From: Cadophora sp. MPI-SDFR-AT-0126
Taxonomy: Eukaryota; Ascomycota; Leotiomycetes; Helotiales; Ploettnerulaceae
Assembly (NCBI GenBank): GCA_020747065.1
Contig: JAGMVK010000004.1
Span: 1,860,001 to 1,924,000 of the forward strand
Direction of reading: 5' to 3'
DNA length: 64,000 nucleotides
Positions 21,942 through 33,182 of this stretch are shown here, one piece after another. The notes beneath the pieces were generated by a model, which saw only the letters and a program-made list of their open reading frames with translations, was not told where the DNA came from and did no database searches. The position numbers and the translations under genes are program-made. Each line of letters starts with the position of its first letter. Position 1 is the first letter of the stretch.

Positions 21942-24044
21942 ATGTTGCCAAACATGTTGCGACTATCTTCTGTTGTTTCTCTCCTTGTGGGATATGCTCT
22001 GGCCATCAGCCCCGAATTGGCCGCAGAATTTGGCTACCCAGCAGGAGTCGATGTTTGGTAAGTTCCCACGTCCCTGACAAGTTTCCATACTGACTTCACA
22101 AGGTGTGGGAAAGCGTATAGAGCAACGTATGATGTCTTCCAGTTTCACTTGATCATGTCTAAATATCCGCTCCAGTAACGGGTCTTTCAAACCAGGCGGA
22201 TGGCTTGAGAAACCCACCCTCTCATCCACGCCTCTTCTGGATCTCTCGATACGCCCACGTTTAAATCTGTATCTTGCTAGCGAAACATATGCTTCGTTCA
22301 TCATCGATGCTCCAATATCGTACATGCATGGAGGGCCATTCGTGAACGCTTCCTTCAACAAACAGGACAACATCACAAGTCCTTTCATCAAACTCTTCAT
22401 TGACGTGAAAGTCGTCGAGTCAGGACTAAACCTGGTAGCAGGCCGCAATATCACCGTCAACTCAACCGGTAATGAGTTTGGCTTCAGTTTGTCAAGCCTG
22501 ACACCTCGGCTTGAGCCTTACCAGATCGTCATCACGGGAGCCGGTGATGGAGCACAGTTTTATTCATCCACTACTGATCTGTATTATGTACCTGAACGGA
22601 CAGACGGTGGTAGTGTAGCCAAGGTGGACAGCTTGTATGGTGGTCTGCTTGTGCAAGATGTTTTCAGTGGGTCGACTGAGTGGGAACCTTTGTTTCCCTA
22701 TACCTTCTACACTTCTTGGGATGGGTGGCTTGAATTGAGTCTAGACAGTGAGTAAAGGGACATCACATATACTGGGATTTCATGCTAACTTGTCACTTCA
22801 GATATCCGAGTTTTCAAAGACAAGGGTGAGTACGCTAGGTGAGCCCACGATGTCAAACTAACAGGACATTCAGGATACAACATAATACACATCGTTCCGA
22901 ATGCTGGCCTGGATAACAAAGCATTCGATTTTGATGAGCTTGATACCTACCTTGATGTCATGGATGAGATCGGACTTTGGCTTATGTTTGATATGAGTAA
23001 GTGCATGAATCCGCATTCTAAAACATGATACTGATACTTCGCACAGGATGGTCTTACATGGTGAGCCCCACTCAGTTTCCCCTCCCGTTCCCGCACGTCA
23101 ATTTCTAATTCAAACAGAACCTTTCGTCGGTAGAGATGCAAGTCAACCGGGTCAAGTCACGCAAGAGCATGCTCCTCTACTACACCGGTGATGAACCTGA
23201 CGGCCAAGTTGGTGCGCTTCCCTCCCCTCCACCCCTTCCTCCTATCCCAAACTGACTTTCCCATCCAGACGCCCTCAATGCCACAAAAATAACCTACGAC
23301 CTCGTTAAGTCCCTCGACCCGTGGCATCCCATCTCCCTCTGCCTCAACTGCCTCAACTACTACTTCAGCGACTACACATCCGGCACCGACATAATTATGT
23401 CGGACCCTTACCCCATCGCCGTCAACACCACCTACTCCGTGCAATACAACACGGTCTGCAACATGACGTATGGCTGCTGCGGCTGTGATGACTGCGAAGG
23501 CGATTTCGACGATATCACTACTCGCCTGGACCTGTATAAAGAGTACCAGGAAATTCTCCACATGCCGCAGAAACCACAGTGGGGAGTCCCCCAGGCTTTT
23601 GGGAATGAAACATTCTGGGCGAGATATCCGACGCCTGAGGAGGAGGTGGTTATGAACATGCTGTTTGTTAATCATGGGGCGAAGGGCATCGCTATGTGGG
23701 CGTATCCGACTGAACCTGGCTTAATCAACGTCACGAGTGCATTATCGAAGGCATTGACGTCCAGCACCGTCACGAAGTTCCTGTTGGGGACGAGCCCCGT
23801 GAAGGTTGATGTCAAGGGTGTGGAGAGGGTTGATGCGGCGGCTTGGACGGTGGGGAACAGTACGTTGGTGAGCGTGGTTAACATGAACTATGTGCCTAGT
23901 CCAATGGCGAATATCAGTATGGAGATTGAGAGGGTGGGGAGTTTAGGGCAGGTTGTTTGGGGGAGTGGTTGGGGGTTTGGGAGTGGAGGATTATGGAAAA
24001 ACGGGATGGACGCTCTGGAGGTGGATATTTTTATTGTTTCTTGA
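21942..24044 (+). CDS. Secreted TIM-barrel glycoside hydrolase-like protein, family unassigned
   Basis: Eight exons (21942-22057, 22103-22126, 22176-22747, 22802-22825, 22874-22996, 23047-23060, 23118-23211, 23269-24044) join in frame to about 580 residues; three exons are only 24, 24 and 14 nt. A signal peptide ends near ALAISP. An N-terminal beta-sandwich of about 200 residues is followed by barrel-like strands: GYNIIHIVPNAG, GLWLMFDMRWSY and MLLYYTGDEPDG. After a Cys-rich insert (CCGCDDC) the frame ends with GAKGIAMWAYP and a C-terminal beta domain. Glu317 in GDEPDG sits where a barrel acid/base would be, but the catalytic pair is a guess. I cannot assign a CAZy family. Divergence from the alpha-fucosidase suggests joint action on a fucosylated plant glycan, as inference. 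Confidence 0.75.
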
Positions 24045-25027
24045 GATGGTTTATGATTGGCATATAGCGTCAAAGTTGTGTTGTAGTTGAGGAGTCCATA
24101 AAGTGAGGCCACTCAGTGAAGAATATGGACCCTTAGAAAACATGGACCACTAATTTCGGTGTCATCGAACGACGAGTTATCTACTACATGTCGGACATAC
24201 CAATATGACCAACGCGCAACTGGTGTTTGTACTTTTCCTTCCTCTTCCGATAACTTAGGACTGCAGTCATCTCAATCGACATCATCCTAGACTCGGAGTG
24301 ACTGAGCGACATGTTCCTTTATTCACCAGCAAGCTTTCTCTATCCTTGACCTCCTCAAACATCAAAGCAAGAACGGCTCCTTACAAGCCACTGAATTAGA
24401 AGTTCATATTCCTCCTCCCCCGATTGACTTGCTATTCAAATTCGACACACGCAAGCGTGATTCGCATTCCTTGGCACAACAGCGACGGGTAACTCTCGCC
24501 TGCGGCACCTTGATAGATCTTAGGAAATCAAGAATTTCTGAGGATCGGCGCTCACCCAAGGAAACATGAACCAGAATTCCCGACATGAGTGCTGATCATG
24601 GGAACGGCTTTCAGATTCTCGGTATTTGAAGTCGCTGCTTACTAATAAACATTTCAAGATTGGAACTACCCAGCTTTTTCTCTGCTACACTGTTGTGGTT
24701 AACCGGGTCATTGCTGTGCATCATGAAGGAGAATAATTTATGCTGGGGCTTTCGTAGATCCAATTTAGCGGGATTTGTTTCTCAGATCGTTTTTCAAAAA
24801 CCCTTATCTCTGTTTTTGCTTACTCACGTAGTGAATAGAAGAAGCGACGGGAGAGGTTGAATACTCAGCTTTGATGCTGAGAGAATCAATAGTATTGCTT
24901 CGGATACCAAGAGTGGACGAACTTCTGGATACAAACGACCTGCAGCCGAATTCAATAGCCTTGATGCATGCTTCTACCAAGCCCTCAACCCTCCCCATCA
25001 AATCCTGCAATGTCCCTCATGGGTATC
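24045..25027. other. Intergenic region between convergent genes
   Basis: Nearly 1 kb between the 3' ends of the secreted hydrolase (plus) and the membrane protein gene (minus). Only short frames without domains are present. Confidence 0.5.
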
Positions 25028-26003
25028 TCAGACTACACCACCCTTCTCCAAGTCCTTCTCGGCTGAAGTGACCTCTGCGCATTTGTCACCCTGGTTATTC
25101 TCAAGCCCACCTTCCGTGGCAACACCATCCAGAAGTTTCTCCAGGTCTTGACCAGCCATCATAATCACACGCTCATACCAAGCTCCCTTTCTCAAACCAG
25201 CATCGAGTCCCTCCTTGTCAGTGACCTCTTGGATGTCCTCTCTGATCAGTGAAACCAACTCAGCCGTGTGTGGCTCGATGGCGAAATGTCGAGCGAGTGA
25301 GGACAGGATCTCAACCAGGAACAAGATTTGACCAACGTGAAAGACGAATACGATCATGAGCAGGAGGATTTTGACACAGTGTCGAATGCTGGAACGAGTT
25401 TCAAGGATACGGACTAAAATGGAGGCTGGCACCAAGAACCAGACCGCCAATGCAAGGACGAATACGAATGGAAGCATGACGACGAGGAGGATGGGGAGTT
25501 CAGCGACTGAAATAGAGAAGTCAGCAAATAATTATTTATACTCATGTCACAAGAATTTTCGAGATGTAAGTAGTGATCAGAGATCGGAAAGTTAGGAGGT
25601 CGAATCGGGTGACTTACCGCGCGAAGGTTGGCCCGACTTTACTCGACGACCAATTTCTCCTGCCAAACTTGCCGGTCCAGAGTTCAAGAAGAATCGCACA
25701 GACTTCTGTAGAGATCCGATGAAATCAACGAAGTGTACAACCTGGAGGAAGAGCCGATTGCTTGGTTGCATGGATCGTGGAAACGGTGGAGATTGTTCGA
25801 TGCGAATGAGGCGCTTGTAGAAGAGGAAGATGTTGATGACGAAGACGGGCCACCAAGTAGATGACAACGAAAGAAATGGCAAACTTGATCCAGGAACCCC
25901 TGATGATCTTTTGACTGAGTGGGCTGCTGGAGTGGAAGAGCTTAGCTGAAGCCATTTGAGGGGTTTGAAGGTGATCTCCACTGTCTGAGGATTCTGAAGC
26001 CAT
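25028..26003 (-). CDS. Multi-pass membrane protein of unknown function, apparent frameshift
   Basis: Two exons (26003-25618 and 25506-25028) with a clean GT-AG intron encode a protein with hydrophobic segments near KFAISFVVIYL, WPVFVINIFLFY, LPILLVVMLPFVFVLALAVW and ILLLMIVFVFHVGQILFL, plus an acidic C-terminal tail. Exon 1 does not read through. The frame from the start ATG is membrane-like to IYL and then ends soon after. The frame that leads to the splice site takes over at the same point. Dropping one G of the GG pair at 25853-25854 would give the continuous segment VVIYLWPVFVINIF. The gene is therefore either damaged or mis-assembled here, unless translation starts in the second frame. 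I recognise no family. Confidence 0.55.
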
Positions 26004-29000
26004 GTTGGGCAGTGAGAGATCGAATAGTTCCTGTTTGTGATGTTGATGAGAATTAATTTGGAGATGTTCACTTTCGAGGAGAGGTTAAATAAACACAGGC
26101 AGTAAACAAGCGTGTGACGTCCTTGTTTGTTCACCGCTCGAGCCCCGGTAATCTACCTGATTCAACGGCAAACAGCTGTAGATATATGAATCTGAAGAAA
26201 CTAGACTCGAGCTAACGAGTTAGCGCATTTCTCGAAGTATCCGCGACCAGATTCTGTGTAACGAGCCTTTGAACGTAACGAAACAGCTGAAATACTCCCA
26301 AACTCCAAGTCTTAGCACTTTGGAAATATTGGATATCTCAATTGATAACTTTCCCAAGGATTTCTTTTTGAAAGACCAAAGGCTCTCATCGACCTGCGGA
26401 GCCGCAGAACCATACAACACCAAAGACCTTTGCGCATGTCTGCGCAACCACAAATGAGGGGGAGAAACAAAGCAGCAAACTCCAATAAAACTCCTTCCCA
26501 CAGCGAAAAATACGCCAAGCTCACTATCAATGGCCAAAGAAGAAACAGAAAAAAAAAAAAGAAAAGAACAAAAGGCGTGCTTTGCGAACTCGGTACAATT
26601 CGTCGAGAAAGAGTCGAAGCAGAAAACATAGCCACCCACCACGAACGAACCTCGCATATGCCTCCCCCCAAAGGATACCCCACATATCTCAAAATGATGG
26701 TCGAGCTGGATGAAAACAACGAAGACGGAATAAAAAGCAATTGCAATACATACCGCCCCTCGTACTCATTTGACTTGCTGAACTCAGCAGCTCTATCCTA
26801 GTCTTCCTCACCACGGAGTCGACAGGGTCTCTTCTCCTGTTCGGCTCTTTGGTCCTCTTCTGGGGTTGAGGCGAAGAGCATGTCTGTGAAGTCTATCAAA
26901 TCTTCAAAACTTTAGTACTCTTCAAGGACTGAGACAAAAACCATGTTCGGGTAGATTACCACATTGTCAGAGAGCATCTACTTGCTCTTCTTGTTGGCAC
27001 TCTACTGCTCGCCACCAAGACTTGGTCAGCCACACTTGCTGGAACTTCGTGAGATTGGCTGGCGAGTTGGAAAGTCTTCCTTTGCTATGTTTGGCTACTT
27101 TCTTCGCATTCTGGGTGGTGTCTGAGGAGCATTGACATTTTTTATGTCTGCAGAACCATTTCGGTTCGAGCTTGGCGCAGCATTTAGATTCCAAAGACCG
27201 TGGATCAATCTTTGCGTCAGGTAATTTGGGTATCTGGGTTTGGGAACCTTTCTGATAGAATGTTGAGCCTTCTCATACTCATCATAGATCTTACTGTGTT
27301 CTGGGGGAAGTAGCAAGTGCTTATTCATCCAAAGATTACCCAACGAGGCCACTCTTACTCTCTCTACATAATTCATGAGCACGTTGTTGTTCCATTTGTA
27401 GCTGTTGAAGGATATCCATCGCAGCCGAGCCAAGATGATAGGCTTTTTCTACTCATGAAGTCAGTCAAGTGATTTACACCCGTCATCGTTCAAGAAGCGG
27501 CCCTACGTATCACAGCCTCAGCTTCTTCATGCCTCGATACACTAGCTAGATCATGGAAGAATCCATATCTTCGATCTTTAGCTGTGTATAGAATACTCCT
27601 CGCAATTTGAGGAGTGTCCGTAGTAGGAAGAATTTCTTTCCATATTGGCAATCATATCCTGAGGTCTGTTCTTTTCCGCAGCTCTCAATACAATTCAACA
27701 ATGTTTTGGTGTATTCCTTGGCGCAGAAGACCCAAAACGAATATCTCGCCTTCGAGGTAGGCAGCCAACTTTGAGACTGCTGGAAATTTGGTGCACTGGC
27801 AGCGAGTGGCTTGAGTCTGAGGACAGCTGTGAAAGTCAGAATTTCTGAACAGAAAAGGGAAGCAGGTATATATCTAACGAAGTGTGAGACCTGGGAGGAG
27901 AGCTGACCTTTCTCCCTGTTCCATTTTGGTGTTTGTGTGGATCGACAGCACACGAAGAGCAGACTTTTCGGTAAAGTGCCGGAGGTCAGGTTTTCCTGGT
28001 GGTGTTTCGTTTGAATGCAAAGAGCTACAGGAACTTCTGAGAGACGAAATGCTCTGTCAACAATGGCAGATGATCAGGGGACGCTGTCGTATTATGTTCA
28101 TCTTTGGCAGAAACGCTGTGCGAGGATGCAGTAGGAGGTGTGACAGTGCTGTGGCCCGCCGATCCAAGAAATTGAAGTTTGGATTGTCTCCCAGAAGATG
28201 TTTCGTAAAGAAGAAAGGTCAAAACTGTTGGATCGACCGCGACTGGAATGGATTATTCTACCTTTTCTAAGACCAGAGATGGCAAAATTCGAAGGAAAAT
28301 CTCCCAAAGTTCGACCGGTTGAGCTAGATTGGGTCTCCAAGATGAGGTTTCTCAAAGACAGCAAGTAAACAAAGCAAGAAGTATAAGGGGATTAATCAAG
28401 TGTGGGTTGAACCTTCAAGGACGCGAAAGCAAAAGGTCTTCTTTGATGTCCGGGGAGATGCTGAGGTCTGTCTTTGAGTCTGGAAGAGGGCTTCCCAGAC
28501 GTTGAACCGAGCTACCAGGATTTTGGGACTAGGTCCATTTATGCTAGCGCCTCGCTTAGAGTAGATGAGAACATCAACAGTCAAGTATGATTGCAGAAAT
28601 TTCAGCACCATTGGCCACATTCTAGGAGAATCCTGGCGATATGGGCGACCGGCACAAATCGAGAGATTCTCGGCGCTGGCAGGGAGGTTTTGCTTTGCGT
28701 GAGAGAAATTTGGCTGCAAAAGCTCGATGATGGCAGAATTTGAGGCGCGCCGGAATTTCTGGTCTTGGTGCCATAAACTTTTTTTGGAATGATCAGAATT
28801 TCCAGACTTGTGCAGGTTTGAGAAGTTGTTACAAACTTTGTGAAATTGAGAACTTCTTATGGGGGCGTGCTTCTCCCATGTCTCATGTCAGTCATCGAAA
28901 TTGCTTTAATCACAGGATTAGTGAGGCATCGATTGCCCTGATTGCCTTTGCATAAAGGTGGATTGGAGGTTCGAGAATCCTCCAGATGGTGCTGAATCCC

Positions 29001-29779
29001 TTTTCTCAAAATTTCCATGTGGAGATATATGGAAATGTCACAATTTTGGGCCAATGCGGTGTTGATAATCATGACACAGCAGAAACTTTAAGAAGTTTTG
29101 ATATTATTAGAGACTTGTGGCTGTACCGGACATCTGGAAGCCAGGTCGGAAAGAGCAATGTGATGAAATTGTCACAGAGACGCAGTTATTTTGATATTTC
29201 TATATCGTGTTATGTTTCAAAGCTTATGGTGGTCAAAAGTCATTCATTCTAGTGTCTAGAAAAGGATCTGCTATCTGATGCCAAAAGCTTGAAGATCTGG
29301 TACGATTCCAAATCTGGGTGAAACGCAAGGATCCACCAGAACCCATCCATAAAAGACTGTTTTGCCATCCAGGAAATCATTTGTTGTGGAATCAAAGGCA
29401 GAAACCCCGCGCAAGCAAAGGAAAGAAGTGGATCTTGGTGTGCACTCGAAATTATCTACCAAAGACTATGATGCCATCCAAAAGTCCATGGGCCAAGAAG
29501 AAAGCCACCTTAAAAGCTGACGTGAGACCTGCATCTAGTGGACATCCAAATGCCATCAACAATGTAAAGATCCAGTATGCTTTACTCGATGCTGGTTGAA
29601 TGAATGGACTCGCTCTTCGCTTATTTTCTGATGACTTTGGACGTAATCGGATGGGACGTGTCAGAGAAGATTCGGAGGTATTATGGATCATTTGATGGAC
29701 GGATGACCCAGATATCCCAATGATTTACCGCAGTCCTAGTAAAATCATCCTTCACCATGTCTAGATGACCGGTATTCTT
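26004..29779. other. Gene-poor accessory stretch with coding-like fragments
   Basis: No complete gene can be joined in these 3.8 kb. Coding-like minus-strand fragments include 27441-27095 (PIILARLRWISFNSYKW to MRRK), 27953-27546, and 28790-28396 (ASNSAIIELLQPNFSHAK to FCFRVLEG). They read like real protein for 80-130 codons but I could not connect them with plausible splice sites, and stops intervene. A homopurine tract of about a dozen A residues lies near 26551. No transposase, reverse transcriptase, integrase, terminal repeat or RNA gene was seen. The likely reading is degraded host or accessory genes. Confidence 0.4.
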
Positions 29780-30593
29780 CTAGTTGAAAGTCCAACGAGT
29801 TTTCTTTTTACCTTCGTCTGGACTTGGGGGGCTTCTGTCCTTTCTCAATCTCTTGGCTCTCGAAGGAAGAGGAGAGGCTCGGGTGCTAGGTGGAGATTTA
29901 ATCGTAAGGAGAGAATTCAAGAATTTGTTAGGGGAGATGCGAGGGAGGTAACCACCGAATGGATCATTGAAAGAATGGGTGGGTGCAGGATAATTGGCCC
30001 CGAAGGAGAGGGGAGGTGGTTGAACTGCGACAACTGTCATCGTACCAGGTGGTCCAGCAATGAAAGTAATAGAGTTCTGTTGGTTGCGAGATGCACGTTG
30101 GACACGGGCAACCAGCGGGCCGTCAAAGGTGGAACGAGCAGATCGATTCCAGCCAGGAAGATCTGTGGCAGCGCTACCCTCTCTCAAACGTCGGCGCAAC
30201 TGGCCAGTGCCGTCTGGTGTCTCTGGGGTTTGTGGGTGGTCAATTGTAGGTGCGGTGATTGCTCTGGGAGTGGCTCAGGGAGCTCGTGCTGTACCACCAG
30301 GGGAGTAGGTGGTACCGACTGGAGACGAGGGTTGTCCATCGCTATTCCGGCAGACTCGGGCAGGGCGGGCTTGTAGAGGTCGAATTGGGGTGGTTGGATT
30401 TTCGGTCTCTGCTTCACAACAGGTTAGATTATGCAATTCTGGTGGTTAGAAACATGCGAAATAGAAGGTTACTTGAGGTTTTATACGAGTAAGGGCTGGA
30501 TATGTATGGTCCTGAAGACGGGTCTGATTCAGATTCAGATCCAGAGGCATTGCTCGTGTCAGAGCGAGAAGCAGCAGCAGAAGACATTGCCAT
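29780..30593 (-). pseudogene. Basic Pro/Ser-rich protein gene with one in-frame stop
   Basis: An exon from ATG 30593 (MAMSSAAASRSD) to 30473 is joined by a GT-AG intron to a second exon starting at 30411. From there a single frame runs to the stop at 29780, broken only by one TGA at 30277-30275, about 45 codons into exon 2. Sequence on both sides of the TGA has the same style: Pro, Ser and Arg-rich with PTTPIRPLQARP before and TPETPDGTGQLRRRLRE after. The C-terminus is basic (RAKRLRKDR and EGKKKTRW) and could be a nuclear signal. The frame is also open upstream of 30593, so the true start may lie further 5'. I recognise no family. A CGA-to-TGA change would explain the break. Confidence 0.5.
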
Positions 30594-30599
30594 TGATTC

Positions 30600-31541
30600 T
30601 GGTATGAGATTGAAGGAAGAATCAGTATGTTGGTATGATCGGTCAGTGTTCGAGGGAAGGCGTGCTGTTGAAATAAATGCGTTGCTCGAAGGACTTTTCG
30701 GGCTTAGGCTTGTGAAGGGGAGTCTCGAGTGTGGGCACACTTCGCAGCAGGGCCACAGCTGCACACTAGTAAGTAGCGTGATGATTTTTTATGATCAATT
30801 GCGACTGGTGTTCTGCTGGCAGAGTGAATCGGAAGTTGAGCAAATTAACGGTGAAAACAAGCCTTTTTGGCAATCACGGATCTCAAGACTTGGTGGTCTT
30901 GGACCATAGTTCCACAGAAGTTTCAAATTTCACCATAGAATCAGCTCTCTATGCTCCTAGGCAAAGGTTATTCCAAGTATCATGGCGTGCAGAGGACTAT
31001 TTGCATCGGGGATGCAAATGGGCAGGGGTTGATTAGTTTGACGCTAAGGATTCGCTTAGGAAAATCAAAACAAAAGAATACTGATTCAGCAATCGCATCT
31101 TTTCATTGCGTTCAATATAAGGGCAAGATAATGGAAACTGTTGCAGCCAAGAGTCCTCAATTTGAAGTAGTGTAAAGTTTTTGTAGTACATATTCAAGCT
31201 GGAAACCTGAAATTGGCTGTCTAGACAGCGTAGGTTGTGCGGGAATTTCAGAGTGGAACAAAGAATGCGGGGACCCAAAGCACCACGAGACCAGAGATGT
31301 GCTCCAAACTCCATAGAACAATAATATACCGAAAATAAGGCACGATGAGTCTTTGGCATCTATTAGCGACATTCGATTCCATCGTCCCAGTATCATAAGT
31401 CCATCATTCGTTGGTCTTGGCGGCACAGATGTATGAAAACGAGGTGCAGTCATGATAGCTAGTGGTGAAATGTACCTTTCAGCCAATCTATAAGATTACA
31501 CGTAATGTTTATGTGTATTGGCTAACTAAAAAAAAAAAAGT
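30600..31541. other. Spacer between two interrupted genes
   Basis: The minus-strand frame of the neighbouring interrupted gene stays open to about 30764, so part of an upstream exon may lie here. The rest contains short frames without domains and an A-run near 31530. No separate gene is supported. Confidence 0.35.
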
Positions 31542-32540
31542 TCATCCTGACTTGTGTCGACGCTTCGCAATAGCTGGCTCGCCTTTGACGGCAGAGCTCA
31601 ACTCCAGCCGTTGTCTTCGACCCAAGACGCTTCTCGAGGACTGCGACGGAGCAGAGGACTCTACATTGTGAGTGGCCGGAGCCGGAAGAGAAGTTGTAGG
31701 TGGAGAGCTAGCTGCGGTAGTCGTGCTATCTTGGACTGCTGTGGCAACCGGCACTACGACGGGGGCAACTGAGGAGGCCACAGTTGGGACAGGGTCGGCA
31801 CGGGTCGAAGGATGTTGAAAGCGTGCGAGGCGACTGACAGGTAGGGGAGGAGGAACGTGGTGGTGAGCATCCTCTGGGGCGCCAAAAAGATCGTCATAAC
31901 CGGCAGATTGAAGAGTAGCTGCAAACGCAGGAAATTTAGTGGAGGGGAACAATTGTCTATTCTCCGCCTCGATAACAAGGGATGGTGGTGTGAGATGTTG
32001 GGGGCGGATTCGACTGGCTCTGGGAGTCGCAGGCGTATTCGGTCGTCCAGCTATGATGGAGACGTGAATTAGAGACAAACTTATGCTACATTGCGAACAA
32101 ACTTACTTGATGTCTGAGCAGGCGACGTAGTCGGTGGAGCGGGAAGAGCTTCCCATGATGATGGTTGTTGATTGTGCTTGAAATTGCGAATTGGAGTTGT
32201 GCAACAGGTTTGATGCTGAAAACCATTGACATTGGTGTTGTGGACAGAGCAAGAGATTGGTGGATGGCCGAGCAGAACGTGAGGCTGAAATGTGCGAGCC
32301 TCTGAAGTAGGCTAAAGCAGCAAGGATCGTCTTTGTCGAGCATTCTTTGGTGCTGGGCTGCGCGCAACAGTCCTTTGGGACAGCTCAAACTCCAAGGTTT
32401 TACCGACAATCGAATTATGAGGGCGTTTATGTGTAACATCGTTCGTAAAAACTTTCAAGGGAGCAGAGATGCAGTTCTTATAATTTCTTCGAGCTACCAT
32501 TAGTTTTACTCCCGGTTTCTGGCGTTTTCTTTCGGGGCAT
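31542..32540 (-). pseudogene. Basic Pro-rich protein gene with in-frame TAG at codon 61
   Basis: Exons 32540-32498, 32451-32107 and 32050-31542 join in one frame of 298 residues, interrupted only by TAG at 32314-32312. The short first exon encodes MPRKKTPETGSKTN and ends in a phase-1 intron. After the stop the frame continues through PTSEARTFQPHVLLG, the spliced TSPAQTSTGRPNTPATP and a long Ala/Pro/Thr/Val-rich stretch, to a basic end (EPAIAKRRHKSG). A CAG-to-TAG change, the CpA-to-TpA type made by repeat-induced point mutation, would restore nothing but this codon. TTTAG here also resembles a splice acceptor, but no in-phase donor precedes it. The protein would be soluble, possibly nuclear. 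No family is recognised. Confidence 0.55.
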
Positions 32541-33182
32541 ATATACAAAATCCGAGGTTGCTGTATGGCACTCGAGAACAACAATACTTGAGAAGTCAAA
32601 CAAACATTGCAATATTAGCAAGTGGAGTAGATTTCCTTAATCATCAATATTTAGAGGCGTTTTATGGATTGAAGTATGCAATGGTAATAAAGCACATAAA
32701 ATGTAACATCATTTGAATGTCTACGATAGCCAGTCGACCCCAAGCACACAACAGCGGACATTATTTTAATTTGTGGTCTGAAAATCAGGAAAGGGCAAAC
32801 TGGAATGACCTTGAAGACTCGTTTCAAGGGTTTCATGGGAGTGGTGCCGCGGCGGAGAATGTTCTTAGATGAAGAGTAGAGCATGACCTTGCAATAGCAC
32901 AAATCAAATTCTTTTGATGAATGCCGGAAGCAAGTCTCAGTTAGCTTAAACAACGATGACTGCTCATGTACAGGCAATTTTGCTCAAGGTATGCAGGTCA
33001 CAAAGTAATGGAGGCTTCCTTTGTGGTGGAACTCAGTAGAGAGCTTTTGCATTCAGCATATGGCAAAAGCCTCTGCAAGAATCCTCCAGATGGTACATTT
33101 TCTTCTAGGAAGAAGAAGAAAGGCTTGCTCGTCCAAAATAAATCCAACCCAAAATTATTGTTGCATTTCCAGAAACACCTCT
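32541..33182. other. Spacer in accessory block
   Basis: AT-rich 0.64 kb between two minus-strand genes. It should contain the promoter of the interrupted gene at 32540. No supported reading frame. Confidence 0.45.

Noticed and set aside
16213..24044. Possible secondary-metabolite cluster around the PRISE-like reductase
   Set aside because: No polyketide synthase, peptide synthetase, terpene cyclase, P450 or transporter lies nearby; neighbours are sugar hydrolases and a regulator.
28965..28983. Hairpin GGAGGTTCGAGAATCCTCC resembling a tRNA T-arm
   Set aside because: The T-loop closing pair is wrong and no acceptor, D-arm or anticodon arm fits upstream, so it is not a tRNA.
26004..33182. Transposon or other mobile element filling the gene-poor block
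   Set aside because: No reverse transcriptase, integrase, transposase, helicase or terminal repeat motif was seen on either strand.
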